Source: Leptolyngbya ohadii IS1
GTDB taxonomy: Bacteria > Cyanobacteriota > Cyanobacteriia > Elainellales > Elainellaceae
Assembly (NCBI RefSeq): GCF_002215035.1
Contig: NZ_NKFP01000006.1
Location: 3,997,080 to 4,061,079, forward strand
Reading direction: 5' to 3'
DNA: 64,000 bases
Shown here in pieces: positions 63,751-64,000 of this stretch. A program made the translations under genes and the position numbers. Under the pieces are notes generated by a model. It was given only the letters and a program-made list of their open reading frames with translations, was not told where the DNA came from and searched no databases. Every line of letters starts with the position of its first letter. Within the stretch, counting starts at the first letter, position 1.

Positions 63751-63856
63751 CGTGCTTTCAACTAGAAGGCATGAATTATTTTATACATCTGTGAGCGGTG
63801 CAACTACCTTCCCGAAAGGTTGGGCAGGCTGACTGCTATTCAGACGGATAACCTCT

Positions 63857-63967
63857 GCCTAATCATCCTTGTGGAGACGTCAGATCAAATTCTATCCGTC
63901 TAATCTCCCAACAAGGTGATTTAGGCTGCATCGGGTTAGGATAACATTCCGATCTAGCGCATTAGAC
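63857..63967 (+). repeat. Palindromic tandem array 3
   Basis: Units: about 63857-63886 (gcctaatcatcc..., decayed), linker AAATTCTATCC, a good 29-bp palindrome at 63898-63926 (gtctaatctccc...atttaggc), a 24-bp linker ending AACATTCC, and a short gatctagcgcattagac unit (63951-63967). The units match arrays 1 and 2. The remaining end of the window has no gene. Confidence 0.65.
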
Positions 63968-64000
63968 CGCCTTTTTCTGCTAATTAATTACAGAAACAGA

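Overview
The window is chromosomal DNA from a cyanobacterium. The evidence is the photosystem II subunit gene psb30 (43 codons, about 53.9 kb), many GCGATCGC/CGATCG (HIP1-type) words, and several cyanobacterium-typical families (DUF3084 plus RuvX-like, DUF1517, NfeD/stomatin, a 4-Cys PP2C phosphatase, half-size TMEM165/GDT1 proteins). The core genes are moderately GC-rich. I cannot name the genus from sequence alone; a non-heterocystous filamentous type would fit.

Layout. 0-2.5 kb: two overlapping membrane-protein genes (one cut by the window edge) and a CPBP protease-like protein. 2.6-4.8 kb: an AT-rich accessory patch with a broken toxin-antitoxin pair, an orphan UPF0175 protein, an integron attC-like site, a pentapeptide-repeat protein and an array of short palindromes. 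4.9-12.2 kb: ATP-dependent DNA ligase, pdhB, a cell-wall amidase, argD and a second aminotransferase. 12.2-15.1 kb: a scrambled locus where pieces of two neighbouring genes are duplicated, inverted and fused at short shared words. 15.1-23.5 kb: a membrane protein with degenerate 15-bp repeats, two tandem LexA-type boxes, a Ser/Thr kinase, a DUF1517 protein, a secreted protein, purM and a PP2C phosphatase. 23.8-25.9 kb: NfeD and stomatin separated by a second rearranged segment. 26-42.9 kb: a propeller-transglutaminase protein, an ABC ATPase, a sensor kinase, a RibD-like reductase, a DUF482 acyltransferase, an active/inactive M16 peptidase pair, DUF3084 plus RuvX-like, gatB and acs.

42.9-46.9 kb is a second AT-rich accessory island: a nucleotidyltransferase-DUF262 gene pair that resembles a defence or toxin-antitoxin module, a palindrome array, a vapBC-type pair, an antitoxin gene with compensating frameshifts and a Uma2 nuclease. 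47-62 kb returns to core functions: msrP, a methyltransferase, a ChuX-like protein, a response regulator with a class III adenylate cyclase, two GDT1 halves, psb30, prs, rpiA, a DUF2325 protein, an aldo/keto reductase, cysC and an ABC-F ATPase. 62.1-64 kb is a third accessory patch: an orphan antitoxin, a second attC-like site directly after a PD-(D/E)XK + HEPN-like protein, a RusA-type resolvase and a third palindrome array.

Main points of interest: (i) two homologous attC-like sites about 59 kb apart, each just 3' of an AT-rich minus-strand gene, suggesting integron-type cassettes with no integrase in view; (ii) a family of tandem palindromes (about 40-42 bp period) found only beside accessory genes; (iii) the NTase-DUF262 pair; (iv) two loci with multiple microhomology junctions and fold-backs, which are either real template-switching rearrangements or amplification/assembly artefacts. 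No rRNA, tRNA, CRISPR array or complete insertion sequence was recognised.
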